Assembly: GCA_036971615.1 (NCBI GenBank)
Contig: JAYKKR010000019.1
Location: forward strand, 310,001 to 374,000
Length of the DNA: 64,000 bases
Direction: 5' to 3'
DNA from: Amyloporia xantha
Lineage: Eukaryota > Basidiomycota > Agaricomycetes > Polyporales > Adustoporiaceae
The notes under the pieces are model-generated. The model was not told the origin of the DNA and made no database searches. It saw only the letters and a list, made by a program, of their open reading frames with translations. Numbering within the stretch: the stretch's first letter is position 1; each line of letters opens with the position of its first letter. This document shows, piece by piece, positions 23,892 through 35,824 of this stretch. Position numbers and translations under genes: made by a program.

Positions 23892-26864
23892 ATGGTCGCC
23901 TCCAAGCTCAAAGCCGTAATATCCGTGCTTGCTATTACCCTTGGTCTGTTGAGCTCGTCGATGGCAACGCCTGCTCCTCGCAGTGCTGACCCATGTGCCA
24001 AGATCGCTGGCCAGCAGTTCGTCCCGCCAGCCGATGCCATGGCCTGCTTGACGTCCTTCCCGTTCAACGAGACGCTGCGCCAGAACGTCATGGCTGTCGT
24101 TTCGCGGGTGTTTGACTTCTACACCCTCGAGGACTACTATCTGAACCCGGTGCCCATGTTCCAGCAACCGCCGGTCTATATCCGTGCCGAACTTGCAAGG
24201 ATAAACAGCACGGTCTATGACGTGAGCGCTTTGCAGTGATCGACTACCTAGTTTGCCTCATGTCTTCTAGTCAGATTATGCCTTCAACAAAGATCTGTAC
24301 GATTTGACCAACAGCCTCAATGATGGACACACAGGTGGATCTTCCTCTTGATGCTGATGGAACCCCTCTAACAGGCAGCCTCGCAGCCTGGTTCCCATCG
24401 TGCTATTGGGAAGCCTTCCAGAATCTGCTTCCCGCGCCCGTCGTTTCGCTCGAAGTCGACGGCATCGAGAGTGTCTACGTCCTTCCAGATCTCAAGGAGT
24501 TTATACCGCTAGTGAGCACCAACTACACCGCGTATTTCGAGTCGATCGGGTTCGACTGGGCGCGCCTCGCGGGTGCGGAGGTACTCACAATCGAAGGCCT
24601 TCCGGCGTACGCGTACGCGGACCTTATCGCGGACACGGTGACGGGAAACTACCTCGACCACGGCGTGCGCGTGAACAGCGTTTTCAGCAGCTACCGCATC
24701 GCCGATAATGCCTTCTCGCAGCGGTTTGGCGATATCGCCGGCCCGTTGTTCCCGAACCAAGATAGCCTGACGATGACACTCATTCCCGCGAACTCAACAT
24801 TTGCGGAGACGGTCACGATTCCGTTTTTGGCCTCTTATCTTGGTCTGCCATTCACGGACTCGGCTTCTTAGTACGCTTATCGGGTTTGTGGATCTCGATT
24901 CAGGCTGACGGTATTGTTCTTTCCACCAGCTGGGAGGCGAACTGTGCTGCAAACAACGAGACAAATGGTGTAGACTACAGTCTCTCTGGGTCTGTCCGGA
25001 GTGATGCACGCCGGTATGCTCGGGCAGCTATCAGAAGCAAGTCGGCGACTGGAACATTCCCACCTCAGTTCATTCCCAATCTCCCGGCAGTCAATGGCAG
25101 TGAAGGCGTTATCAAGAACTTTATTCTGGACGACAATATCACTGGAGTGGTGCGTCATACATTGACATGTGCTCACTGCTCGAACATTGATCGACGATCG
25201 TTTGATGTAGATGTTTGTCGGCTCGTTCTCTCCAGATAATTTTTACGATTTCCAGTTTGATGTTGCCGATGCTGTGTCGCAGTTCCAACAGGCAGGCGTC
25301 ACACAGCTGCTCATCGACCTCAGCAACAATGGCGGTAAGTCCTATGATGTATTAAACATCCCAGTAGTGTATTCTGACGATGTGGTTAGGGGGATATGTA
25401 TGCCTCGGCGAGTTCCTCCACCAGTATCTCGCTGGAGAGAGCTTTGGCTTCCCGTGAGTGCTCCGAGTACCTGTTGACTTTCCACCCATGACATATTGGA
25501 AACACACCATAGTGGATACTCAACTGCCGTCCGTGCCAATCCATTGGCGCAAAAGATTGTTGCAGCAGACATCGCATTGGACAACACGGATGAGGTTTGC
25601 TACTATGCCCCAGACAATTGTGCGTATTCACATCTCTCATAGCTATTTCGTAGTACCATATTCCGCCGTACTAACGTTGGTTTTTGCTAGGGGCATTCAC
25701 CAATGACACGGAAATGCCTGAATCGTTCAACTATTTTGAACCCGTCGTCAATAGAACAATCAACGGTGTCTTATACTCAGAGTCGCAGCGCTTTTATGTC
25801 AGTTTTTCAATAACGCTGTACTTGCCCATTCTTGAACTACCTCTCTCAACAAACAGGATATCTGCACACCTTTCAACGTCACGATCCCAGAGAATCCGCC
25901 ATTTGACCTGAGGTACGCGCTGTCGACTTATTTCTTCCTTCGCCATTCTGATCTAGCGCTCTTCTCTATGCAGCAAGGTCGCCATTGTGAGCAATGGCGA
26001 TTGTGCGTCCACTTGCGCTCAATTCAGTACCCTCATGTATGAGCGTCACAACACCAAGATTGCTGTGTTTGGCGGAAAGCCGGGCGAGGTCATGCAGTTC
26101 AAAGGTCTTGTTCATCACGTTCTTATCGAGCTTGTGTCGGCTCTACTGACGAATATTTCACTATTCAGGGATGGCAGGCGAACAAGTTCTCGAGTGGACT
26201 GACATCGATTCGGAGATCAAGACTGCTGGATTGAAAAATGTGCATTCGTTTTCTATCACACTTCTCTCTTTGTCCTCATCTGTATACTGAAATTGCTCCA
26301 GGATCCCTTGGCCCCTCCTGACCTGTGAGTACATACCGTTAGTCATGTGCCCTCGACTTACGATCCTGTCTCAGACTTGTCAATGGCGATTTCCGGTACG
26401 TTGAGCCGCGGCTTTCACATAATCAATGACGAACTCTTAATGCTATTGGCTCCAGTCATAACTGGAGGACTGGTACGTCAGACTGCCGTGCCTTGAATGC
26501 TATGTCTGAAACCCCTTTCCTCTGTCTTTTAGCCTACAGCTGGCTCGACGAGCAGACTCCAATAGGTCAGTATTTTCAGCCTGTCACGGGCGTCAAGACT
26601 GCTAGCTGATGCTTCATTCGCTATGTGCAGCCTATTACTCGGACTTGCCGCAGTGTACGTATCCCTTTAGCAATGATATTTCAGATTCTCCGTCGTAGAA
26701 ATCCTAAACTCCGGCCTTGCCCAGATCGTTTCCCATACACGATCGATACCTATATGAACCCGCAAAATCTTTGGGCTTTTGCGTACGTCGCAGACGTTGT
26801 AATATTACTTGCGAGCGCTGACACTGTGCTTATGCCCCGCAGGGCTAGCCAAATATTTGACTGA
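23892..26864 (+). CDS. Secreted S41-family (tail-specific protease-like) peptidase
   Basis: Starts MVASKLKAVISVLAITLGLL with a clear signal peptide and Ala-X-Ala-type cleavage region (SSSMATPAP). A chain of exons separated by ~50-60-nt introns gives family blocks in order: FDFYTLEDYYLNP, NDGHTGSLAAWFPSCYW, QNLLPAPVVSLEVDG, a long middle domain with several Asn-X-Ser/Thr sites, VTQLLIDLSNNGGGYV, CYYAPDN, VAIVSNGDCASTCAQFS (probable catalytic Ser in the CAST motif) and MNPQNLWAFA at the C-terminus. The last exon ends SQIFD at 26864. This is the fungal S41 peptidase-like group. Extracellular or secretory-pathway location is inferred from the signal peptide. I see no break, although some exon borders (25.3-25.7 and 26.4-26.7 kb) are approximate. 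Confidence 0.85.
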
Positions 26865-27382
26865 TGGCCATTGGCATCTGTTGATGCTGGGCTATTGGAG
26901 ATGCCGCCGTGTCATAAGAACGTGCAGGGATGGAGGTCAGTGTCTACAGGTCCTGATGGGGGTAGTCCATGTTAGGCACAGACAAAGAGATGGCGAAAAA
27001 TGTTATGGATCCAACCGGATCACCACGAACCTCAGTTGTATGTGTGCCATTCTAGCTACTTACCTCAGTATAGTCGGCGCTCGCAACTCGGATTTGTCGG
27101 GACTTACGCGGCTTCAAAGAGGGGCTTTTAGATGGTGAAATGACCATCAAGGTGAAAATGAGGGTAACCTCGTCGACGGTCTCAGGCGGAACAGGGAGCT
27201 TTGTCCCTTTTTGTTTTAACCTAGGGCGGTGAGCCAGGCACCCGACACGATGCTGTCTTTTAAAAGCAACCTCTTCTAGTCAATTCACAACAGTTCACTT
27301 TAATACGGAGATCTGACGGGCTTCGTGTACCCGATGGCTGAGCTATTACATACTATACACTGTTCCTGCCCTATCCAGCCTA
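26865..27382. other. Intergenic at the outer edge of the inverted duplication
   Basis: Converging 3' ends of the peptidase gene (+) and the left MFS gene (-). Homology with the right arm fades just outside the MFS stop, near 27360. No gene seen. Confidence 0.4.
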
Positions 27383-29631
27383 CTAAGGCACGTCCTTCTC
27401 CCCCCCATTCTCCATGTCGTTCACTGTTAGTGCATCTGCATCTGCATCCACGCCGGCCGTCTCACTCCCATTCCTCAGTCGGACACCCTTCTTCCCACCC
27501 ACCACACCCAGGTCTCTCAGGAACACAAGGTTGGCTATCAGACCTGCAGAAGTTATGCCTAGCGTCAGGTACCCGACGGCGTGGTATCCGCGCAGGAGCT
27601 GCAGCGGATCTACGCGCGTGGCAGTGGAATCCATCGTACCGGAGACCGCGGTGGCGACAGCGGAGGACACCGCAAGGCCGATAGAAGTTGCGATCTGTGC
27701 ATACATCAGCGTCAGAGGAGTATGGAGGCCGATATCGACGTGGAAAAGATTACACACCCGCGTGGTGGTACCGAAGAGCCCCCCAGCAAGCGCTTGTGAC
27801 CGGTCGTCCATACTCGTGAGTGTGTAAAGGTTGCCGACGGTGTAGATCGCGTCCGCCGCAGCTGCGAGAGGTTTGCATCAGTCATTGTCACTGCAGTCGT
27901 ACAGGAAAAGGAGGACATACGAAGGAGGATCATGATCCAGAATGTACTAAGCCAGTAGGATGTGGACGGCTCCATGGTGGCCAGCACGGCTGCACAAGCC
28001 TGATATAAATCATCAGTGCACCATACTTCCATTGCAATTGGAGGGAGAAGACGCACTATTGATGTGCTTATGCCGAACGCATTGATCCACTGCCCGGGAA
28101 CATACTCCACGAGCCACCCGGTAAGCGTGTTGAAAAACACGCCTGCCAGTGACTCCGGTATAAATCGTATACCCGTACGCAGAGGGGACAGGAGCTGTAC
28201 GTCCTGATAGCTGCGCACCATCAAGTCAGCATACTATGACGGAACCCTGAGGAGACCACGCAACTAGAGCGTAACAAAGTAGTCCTGTATGTTGAAGCTC
28301 CACCAGGTGAGGAATGCGAGGAGAATGATGGCGGAGAACTGGGTGTAGCGGAATATGCTGAGCGCGAGGAGGACGGAGTGCCCACGGCGTTCTTGACGAC
28401 GTTCCCAAAGGATAAATCCGGCCAGGAGAACGATAGAGACGGAAAAGAGGGCGGGGATGTAAGGCTCGGTCCATCTGCCATAATGTGAGATGATGCTCGC
28501 GAACCGGAAAGGTATGAGCGCGCACGTACCCGACATTCTGCGACTGTCTATACCGGAAACAAGGTGAGACAGTCGCACATACCGTGCACCGAGAGTGCTT
28601 ACGATAGCGAGAATATAAGCAGGACAAGCCCTGATGTGCTCAGACACACGCCCTGCCAATCCAGGTCTCTGTCGTACCTCACTCTATCCTTCGGGACGCT
28701 CGCAAACCCTGCAAGGGTGAAGAGTGCGCCGAGACCCGTCTGAATCACGTAAACCCAGCGCCAGCCGCGCGAGAGATCACACAGGAACCCGGCTACAAAT
28801 CGGAGGGCTAAGTGAGGCCAAGCACGGGTATGACGGGAGGACGGGTATCGCACTCACAGGCGACGAGGCCAAGGATGAAACCAATGCTCTGGCCCCCGGC
28901 GAAGACAGCGACCGCCCGGTTCTTGAGGGCGCCGTCCAAATTGCCACCGATTATCCCCATTCCTGCAGTATGGGTCATGAATGCTACGTGGGGATCATGA
29001 AGCAGAGGAACGGCAGCCACCTGAGGATGTCATGAGAGCAGAGGTGACACCAAGAAGAGCCATGACGATGGTGAACGAGACGGCATCTGGGACGGAAGAT
29101 TTAATAACTGATCATAACATTACTACTCTGGTCATTGTCTCCATACCTCGACAGAATATGGGCGGAATGCTGAGCAGGGTGAATAAAGCGGTGCCGATTA
29201 AGAACACGGTCCTGCGCCCGTACTTGTCGGCCAGACGTCCCGTCAGCAGCAAAAGGCATCCGTTCGTAAGGCTCCACACGCTCCGTCAATTCTGCCCACC
29301 TCAGCCCGTACAGACGTCGACCTCACCTAAATGCTTGCACAGGCCAAGAGAGATCAGCCTGCGTGAAATCCAAATCCTTGCCAATCGAAGGTATCGCTAC
29401 CGTAAGGGCCCCACTCGAGAACACCTGAACGTGTCAAAGAAGTATCACGTCCACAGCAGCAATAGCCACCACACGCACGTTCAATAATGTCGACCCAGAC
29501 GTGGACGCAATCATGGCGTATGCTTTCCATCCTGTTAGCAAGTTCAAATTTATACTTGCACCTGTACCAACGCTAGCGGTTGCGGGTGCGTCCGACGACT
29601 TCGACCTCGAGCTCCCTAAGTGCTTGTCCAT
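27383..29631 (-). CDS. MFS exporter, DHA2/Atr1-like, left copy
   Basis: Major facilitator of the drug:H+ antiporter type with about 14 predicted membrane spans. Starts MDKHLGSSRSKSSDAP, then GWKAYAMIASTSGSTLLN, SSGALTVAIPSIGKDL, TNGCLLLLTGRLADKYGRR (loop 2-3 signature), GMGIIGGNLDGALKNRAVAV, GWRWVYVIQTGLGALFTLAG, ALSIFRYTQFSAIILLAFL, LLSPLRTGIRFIPESLAG and QLLRGYHAVGYLTLGITSAG. It ends EKDVP. At least ten short introns. No stop or frameshift is needed to read it. It is transcribed away from the left KMO-like gene through a 1.35-kb shared promoter. Likely role is export of the cluster's product or toxic intermediate at the plasma membrane; the substrate cannot be told from sequence. Confidence 0.85.
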
Positions 29632-30981
29632 GGGTGTCCCGTTGATACCCTACAAAATCTGGAAATAACCGTCCTTGTTCAGAATCAACAACCCCGCGCT
29701 GCTCAGGGGTGCTTCAGGTACGACAGGATAGTGTGTGTTTCATTTGCGCAACACCGGTGGGATTGTATTTTGTACCCAACGAATAGCCGGCGCTCACGGC
29801 GGGGATAGGCCTGCTAAACATAACCTGCTCTTCTATATGAGCACGTAAACGCAATTGTGGAGCTAGTTGACGTTTGTCTCATCCTAACTCACGGTGCCTT
29901 AGCGTTGCGAACGAACGTTGGTACAGGGCACGAGGACAAGCCCGCGCAAATAGCCAGACGTCCGGGCCCATAGCGCACGGTAGTAGTCTCCGATGGTTGG
30001 GAGCCTCTGGTGGGTATCACGGTCAACGGCAACCCTATTTGGTCGACAGTTTGCTGAACTCAGCTTAAGATCAGGACGTAGAAAAGCGTAGGAAACATAC
30101 TCGTTCACGGCTGGTCACCATTCCGAATAACGGATCTAATAGTAAATGAGCGTGACAGCGGCCATCGAATTGAATCTACAGATCCGTGGCGGTCACGATC
30201 GGAGATACTCATTGCGGTACATACCGTGCCTCTTGCATTAAACCTTCTACTGGGGCTATAGCGAATGTCAATTGTTCGACGCTGAGCAGGTTTTCTGCCC
30301 TGCACCTCCTGGCTGCTATCAATTTAACCTCCTGCTGCATTGGATCAGGTGGGCCATCAGTCAACGAGGTGATTGACTGGTTTTCTGGGGCTGCTGATAG
30401 ACGTTCTGTCTGGTACCGCTGGGCTGTTACCATGCTGCAGCTCTGGGTCGGAGACATCCGGTTATTGTGGTATTGTGGTGATCAATTTTGTCATAGGCGC
30501 TTCTTCGCCACTAAACTGAAATAGCAGACGGGCTCTTGGCACTCAGAGGGCCTGTACATACGATCCAGGCATCGGCTTTACGTGGTTTCATCGGTAAGTT
30601 CAAGTGACTGCTAGATGTTTCGCATCACTCTCACCACCTTATTCCGACAGTCGGAAGCACGGCGCAGGCACAGGGTATAAATCAAAAAATGATGTGGAAG
30701 TCTTTCATGGCCTCGAATGCCTTATGACGATAATTGACGACAGAACGTGTCGAACGTTCCTCATACCTCACAAAACGGGGATAGACACCGAGCGCGCACG
30801 ATGGAACTATGAACGCCCAAATATCAAGGTTCGGATGTTTCTGGTTTATGTATGTAATGCACATTTTTTGCATAAAAGCGGGGCGAATGTGTTAGGTCTG
30901 CAGAGGCCGTGACCTACTCACCATCCGACGCGTTCAGCTCACCCACCAAGACATCAAGCGCTATTGCATCTTTGCCAAATA
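29632..30981. promoter_or_regulatory. Divergent MFS/KMO promoter, left arm
   Basis: 1.35 kb between two start codons. Several blocks are conserved in the right arm while the sequence between them has diverged. One block shares CTGTTACCATGCT (30423-30435). Another shares TCTGCAGAGGCCG and CCTACTCAC about 60 nt before the KMO start. Conservation of blocks in the right order suggests shared regulatory elements. Short frames that cross these blocks look like chance. Confidence 0.5.
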
Positions 30982-32826
30982 ATGTCCTCATACTCCACTG
31001 AGAAGTCGACCAAGAGTGTTGCGGTGATTGGCACCGGCCTCGCCGGATGCCTCGCTGCACTCGGTATTGCGAACAAGTTTGGCTGGGCAGTCGACATCTA
31101 CGACGCTCGTAGTGGTATGTCTGTTCTGTCCATCCTCGGGCCGACATATTGACCTGTTCCTTGTACACAGCGACAGACAAGGCCATCGACGATAGGAGGG
31201 CAATCAACCTCGCGATGAGCGCACGGGGCCTGCGCGCGATCGAGGATGTCGACCCGGACCTTTCGGCAGAGATGGTCCGCATCGGTGTGCCCCTTCACGG
31301 GCGCATGATCCACGATTACAAGGGGAGCACAAGCTACCAAGCGTACAGCCCGCACAATGAGGTATGTCTCCATTTCCATGTACGTGTGTTCAGAATGGCT
31401 GACGGTCGCCGTGGGCAGGCCATCCTCTCCATAAACCGGTTTACAATGATCGCCGCATTCAAAGAGGCCATGGCAGCGAGTCCATTGATCAAGACGCACT
31501 TTAGCCACAAGCTGGTCAAGTCACAAGGGACAGAGATGGAGTTTGAGAACCCGCTGACGGGCGACCACGTCAAAGCGAGCGCTGACCTGATTATTGGCGC
31601 AGACGGTGCGTATTCTGCGCTGAGAGAGCAGATGCGCCGAGTGATCAAGTGAGTGGTAAACTCGTGATCTGTGTGCGAGACGCTGTGTCTGACGACCGTC
31701 TGATCAGGATGGACATGAGTACTCGGTGGGCGCCGCTGTCGTATATGAAAATTGAAGTTGCTCCGAAGACGCTCGCCAATGGGGAGAAAACGGACGCCTT
31801 TGATCCGAGCGTGCTTCATGTCTGGCCACGGAAGGACTTCCTGCTTATTGCACCGAGCAATGCTGTATGTGTCTGGTTTATATCTTGCTGCTTCTTCGAA
31901 ATTCTGACACTTCATGTTGTAGGATAAAACATTCACTTGCGTGCTTTGGGCAACAGATGCGTTGCTGGAGCGGCTGAGAGAAGACGAAAAGTTCACCCGG
32001 AAATTCTTTCCAGAAATGTTCCCGTCCTTCATGCCCGCGATATCCATCGAGGACGTGATCGCGCAGTTGAAGGCCAATCCGGTTGTCCCCATGTGTTCCA
32101 TGAAGGTTTGTTCTCGCTACATAACGGGAGCGCTGTCAGCTCTTACATATCTTGACGCAGTGCTCTCCTCTGCACGACGAGCACCGGGTCCTCATCGGGG
32201 ATGCCGCCCATGTGATCGTGCCTTACCTTGGCCGTAAGCTCCAAGTCGATCTGTATTCCCAACCGACTGAAAATCTGACAATGTTTCTCTCAGACGGCGC
32301 AAACGTCGGTTACGAGGATGTCCGCCTCCTTCTCGGCTGCCTCGGGCGGGAGCCGAATCAAAAAGCTGCCCTCGATACCTACAGCAAAATGCGTCAGGCC
32401 GACCTGGACGCGATCGACTACGTCTCGTGGGCACATGTCCAGGTGCACACGGTCGTTCATTTCCTGTCTCTTCCAAAACCACTGATGCACAAAGGTTCAT
32501 TCCCACAGGAGCTGTCCGAGCACGTTCTTCAATTTCGCTATGTCGTGCGCAAGTGGCTCGATTTCACGTTGGCTCGGGCGTTCCCCGGGAAATGGGTGCC
32601 GCTATATTCGGCAATCACGTTCGACTCGGAGACGTCGTACGCGGATGTAGTCAAACGTGACCGTCGGCAGGCGCGCATCGTAAGCTCGGCGAACGTTCTG
32701 CTCATCGCGCTTCTGGTATGGACTATGTGGACGATGGGAAGCGCATTCGTGCCGCAGAGCAGTCAAGGACAATGGATGAGGCGCCCGGTCGTATCCTACC
32801 GTGCCATGCCGTCGGACGTAGATTAG
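30982..32826 (+). CDS. Kynurenine 3-monooxygenase-like FAD hydroxylase, left copy
   Basis: Flavin monooxygenase of the KMO group, which adds a hydroxyl to an aromatic amine ring using NADPH and O2. Eight exons (30982-31114, 31171-31361, 31419-31648, 31708-31864, 31923-32105, 32161-32233, 32294-32442, 32509-32826) close to 477 residues. It has the Rossmann FAD motif VIGTGLAGCLAALG, the strand-2 acid DIYDAR, INLAMSARGL, the KMO-type segment HGRMIHDYKG followed by AILSINR, DLIIGADGAYSALR, VLIGDAAHVIVPYLG and GANVGYEDVRLLL. The C-terminus has a hydrophobic anchor (VLLIALLVWTMWTMG), as in mitochondrial outer-membrane KMO. The Arg of RMIHD and a downstream Tyr, which bind the kynurenine carboxylate in yeast Bna4, are present. 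A related aromatic amine is possible as substrate. Confidence 0.85.
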
Positions 32827-34118
32827 CGTGCTCTGGTACGGGGAGAACCATGCCCTGTTGGGAAAGAACGCTGTAGGTACTTCGTGCTAGAATGCGTTTG
32901 CAGATCATCCCAACTAGTCAACGAACGGTGGCGAAAAGCTGTAGTTGACAGGTAGTATAAACTGCAGAGCGTCGTGAAGTCATGGTGGAAGTCGGCTTCG
33001 AATTCTTGTGTCGATAATACCCGTTGAAGTACTATTCATGGATATTGTATATGTGATTCTGCGGATAAATGATAAGTGCCTGCAGTGCAGGACGAATTAG
33101 CGAGAATGACATATATAGCTCCAGCGACCAGTGATCGGGTGACAACAAATGTCAAATACACGTAAATCTTTGGGTCGTTGTCCTATTTGCGCCGTTCTTT
33201 CTCAGTTTGCTATTCCATGATCATGACATACCAAGTGAAGTATTGACTTTACATATGTAGCTCGAAGGGCCGAAGGTAACTCCCACGGAGTAGAGGTTTT
33301 CTGTCCTCCCAGCCGCGAGTCAAGCGCCGCCAACGCTACTGGGCCGTTTCTCATCCTTATGACCATCCATTCGTCATCATCCTGTCTTGTGCGGTAAAAG
33401 AATATTTGGAAGCATGTTCGGCATAACTTTTGGATGCCTGCGAGCAAATGCGCAACGTTGCTTTCATCACTTTTAACTGTGCATGTCTCGTAGAGCAGGT
33501 TACCAAGGACACCACACTTGATCACTGACCTCATTTCTTTCTCCATATGGAGTACTGTAGATGGAATTTTGGCCGAACTAGCGCGCGTCCGATGGCTAAT
33601 TAGAGATAAGATAGGAAAAGATAATCTATTTCTCATGCAATTCTATGCAATTGTGCTGGACGGAGAACTCTTAAATTGAAAGCATGGAGTAAATCCTCGT
33701 AACTCCGTATTTTTCTATACCTTTTTCAACAGTGGTACGAGTAGAGTCAAGAGAAATGTAGAGTTCTCCTGACCTTGCCATCTACTAGACATTTGTAGAA
33801 GGCGCCCAATCGGCAGCGGCTCAAAGGGGGATGGCAAATGGTTAAATGCGACAGTTGTAAATTAATGACAAGTACAAGATAGGAACCGAGGCTCATCCGT
33901 ATTGGTACGGTCTGCACATAACTTGAACAGACTCCGGAGAGCAACACTCATGTCATTATCCCCCTGCGACCATTAATGTCACCTCTCGCTTGAAAATGTT
34001 GTCTGCGGTATTCAACTTCATAGCCGCCTTAGAATGGCTTAAGCCGAAAGGCCGCCCTGGCTAGCATATATGTACATGGTCTATCGTTGCGCGCCTGAGC
34101 ATCGTATCTCTGGTCACC
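32827..34118. other. Spacer between left KMO and the GS-like gene
   Basis: The first ~270 bp belong to the duplicated arm, with the CCTGCAGTGCAGG element at 33079-33091. The remainder is unique to this side. It holds one uncharacterised minus-strand frame (33202-33636) and the upstream region of the GS-like gene. Confidence 0.45.
33202..33636 (-). CDS. Orphan open frame, doubtful
   Basis: 144 codons, MRNRLSFPILSLISHRTRAS at the start and CHDHGIAN at the end. Contains a polar patch (FYRTRQDDDEWMVIRMRNG). No transmembrane segment, signal peptide or known domain. It lies in the unique spacer of the inverted duplication, on the strand opposite both neighbours. It may be a real lineage-specific protein, an exon or chance; I lean to low support. 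Confidence 0.25.
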   Translation of the reverse strand: MRNRLSFPILSLISHRTRASSAKIPSTVLHMEKEMRSVIKCGVLGNLLYETCTVKSDESNVAHLLAGIQKLCRTCFQIFFYRTRQDDDEWMVIRMRNGPVALAALDSRLGGQKTSTPWELPSALRATYVKSILHLVCHDHGIAN

Positions 34119-35824
34119 ATGAACGCTGGCTCGAAACCGACCTCTGGCGAGGGCCTTGGGTATGGTATCGTCTACCAGCCCACCTCACCCAAGAATGCTT
34201 CGACCATCTCCGTCAACGGCTTCCAGCTCGAGAGCCTAGGCATCAAGTACGTGCGTGTTCAATGGGTTGACCTCACCAACACAGTGCGATTTCGCGTCTT
34301 GCCCCTGTCCTACTTCAAGAAACTGTACACCTCCTCGCGCCCGGCGGTAGGTTTGGCATATTCTACACTGGGTATGGTTGGTCCCATGGCTGCGCAAGGC
34401 TTCTCTGGGACGGGCGAGCATCTATATGTCCCCGATCTAAGCAGCTTTCGCGTTTGCCCCTACGCTCCTGGCCATGCGGTGGTTATGGGTTGGTTCCAAG
34501 AGAAGACACCGTCGCCTTCTGGCAGTCTGGCATCGCCGCTGTGTCCGCGGATGCTCTTACAGAGGATCATCGAGTATGCATAGCCTCAGATCGATCAACA
34601 TTTGCCTGATGGGCGCCTGATTATTTAATTTAGCGAAGCGCAGGAGAAGGCTGGGATTGCGTTTCTGGCTGGTTTTGAGTCGGAATTTATCCTTCTTAGT
34701 GCCACTTCGCCGCACCCAGTCACTGTGAACAATGCGGGCTGGTCTTGCTCTGCCAAGACCCGCTCAGGATCAGTGGAGACGATCGTGCTGGAAGAGATCG
34801 CTGATGCGTTGCTGGAGGCAGGCATTGAGCTTCAGATGTACCATGCGGAAGCTGCTCCAGGACAGGTATGGATCTGCCACTATCTTGCATGCATCTGTTT
34901 ATGACAATGAATTTCTGAAATTTCTTATTAGTTTGAGGTCGTGACAGGGCCCTTGGCTCCGTTGGAAGCGGCGGATGCAATTGTTCATACTCGCGAGACG
35001 ATATATAACATTGCGAACAAGCATGGCCTCCATGCTACCTTTGCGCCGCGCCTGCATGCTAATAACTGTAGGTCACACGATATCCTCTCTCACCATATCC
35101 ATGACCTCAAAACACTGTAATCCAGGTGGTAATGGTGCACACATGCACATTTCCGTGCACTCAACGAAAGGCGATGTCTCTGTGGATGCGTCGTCAGGCT
35201 CCGATGCATCCTTCGGACCAACTCTCACGCCCACCGAACGATCCTTCCTGCAAGCACTCCTGGAACACCTGCCCGCTTTGTGCGCACTGATCCTTCCCAC
35301 CTCTGCTTCCTATGCCCGCGTCATGGACGGGATCTGGTCTGGTGGTACATACGCATGCTGGGGCACAGACAACAAGGACGCACCCATACGTCTCTGCGGG
35401 CCGCAAGGCGGACACAACTTCGAGCTAAAGAGTTCCGACGCGACAGCGAATCCGTACCTCGTTCTCGCAGGTGTGATCGCGGCAGGGCTGGATGGCGTGC
35501 TACAGCAGGCGCAGCTGAAAATTGGGGATTGCGTGAAGCCGGCGGCGCAGATGAGTGAGGTGGAGATGAAAGCGGCGGGATTGGAAAATCCGGGCAGGTT
35601 GCCGAGGACAGTGGAGGATGCGAGGAAGGTGTTTGGCGCGGATGGGCTTTTCAGAGAGAAGTTTGGGGATGAGTTCGTGAACAAATACTTGAGCGTGAAT
35701 GAAGTGAGTCCGGTGTTCAATGTGTTTGCTATATGGATCTGACGATTGGCTGCAGCTGTTCCAGAAATTCATGACTGCGGAGACGGAAGAAGAGACAGTT
35801 ACTCGCTTGGTCGAATATTGCTAA
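34119..35824 (+). CDS. Glutamine synthetase-like ligase (FluG / gamma-glutamyl-amine ligase type)
   Basis: ATP-grasping GS-fold ligase that joins the gamma-carboxyl of glutamate to an amine. Five exons (34119-34573, 34634-34865, 34932-35067, 35126-35703, 35756-35824) close to 489 residues. It shows a beta-grasp-like N-terminus (YVRVQWVDLTNTVRFRVLP), metal-site E-x-E in AGFESEFILL, YHAEAAPGQFEV (where GS has HHEVA..Q.E), the ATP-site block GNGAHMHISV, NKDAPIRLCGP (where GS has NRSA.IRIP) and FELKSSDATANPYLVLAG. The Arg usual in the last metal/glutamate motif (E-x-R) is Lys here, as in FluG-like and other non-ammonia GS relatives. It is therefore probably not the housekeeping glutamine synthetase. 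It is alone in the centre of the inverted duplication, the only single-copy gene there with a clear enzyme fold. Confidence 0.85.

Larger units (their letters stand above)
27360..33095. repeat. Left arm of a large inverted duplication (MFS-KMO)
   Basis: This segment matches 36062-42860 in inverted orientation. Evidence: the MFS genes and KMO-like genes of both arms are near-identical in protein, share every intron position I checked, and have alignable introns. The MFS/KMO intergenic regions also align in blocks (30391-30470 with 38640-38745; 30870-30925 with 38225-38285; 30160-30230 with 38950-39060; 29800-29940 with 40185-40395). The short palindrome CCTGCAGTGCAGG lies 253 bp past the left KMO stop and 256 bp past the right one. 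Outer limits are approximate. Confidence 0.8.

Noticed and set aside
30186..30524. Plus-strand frame in the left promoter similar to a frame in the right promoter (38566-38961)
   Set aside because: The similarity includes WSVTM/WAVTM-like pieces but is better explained by inverted-duplicated non-coding DNA, since frames are interrupted by different indels and lack a start in common.
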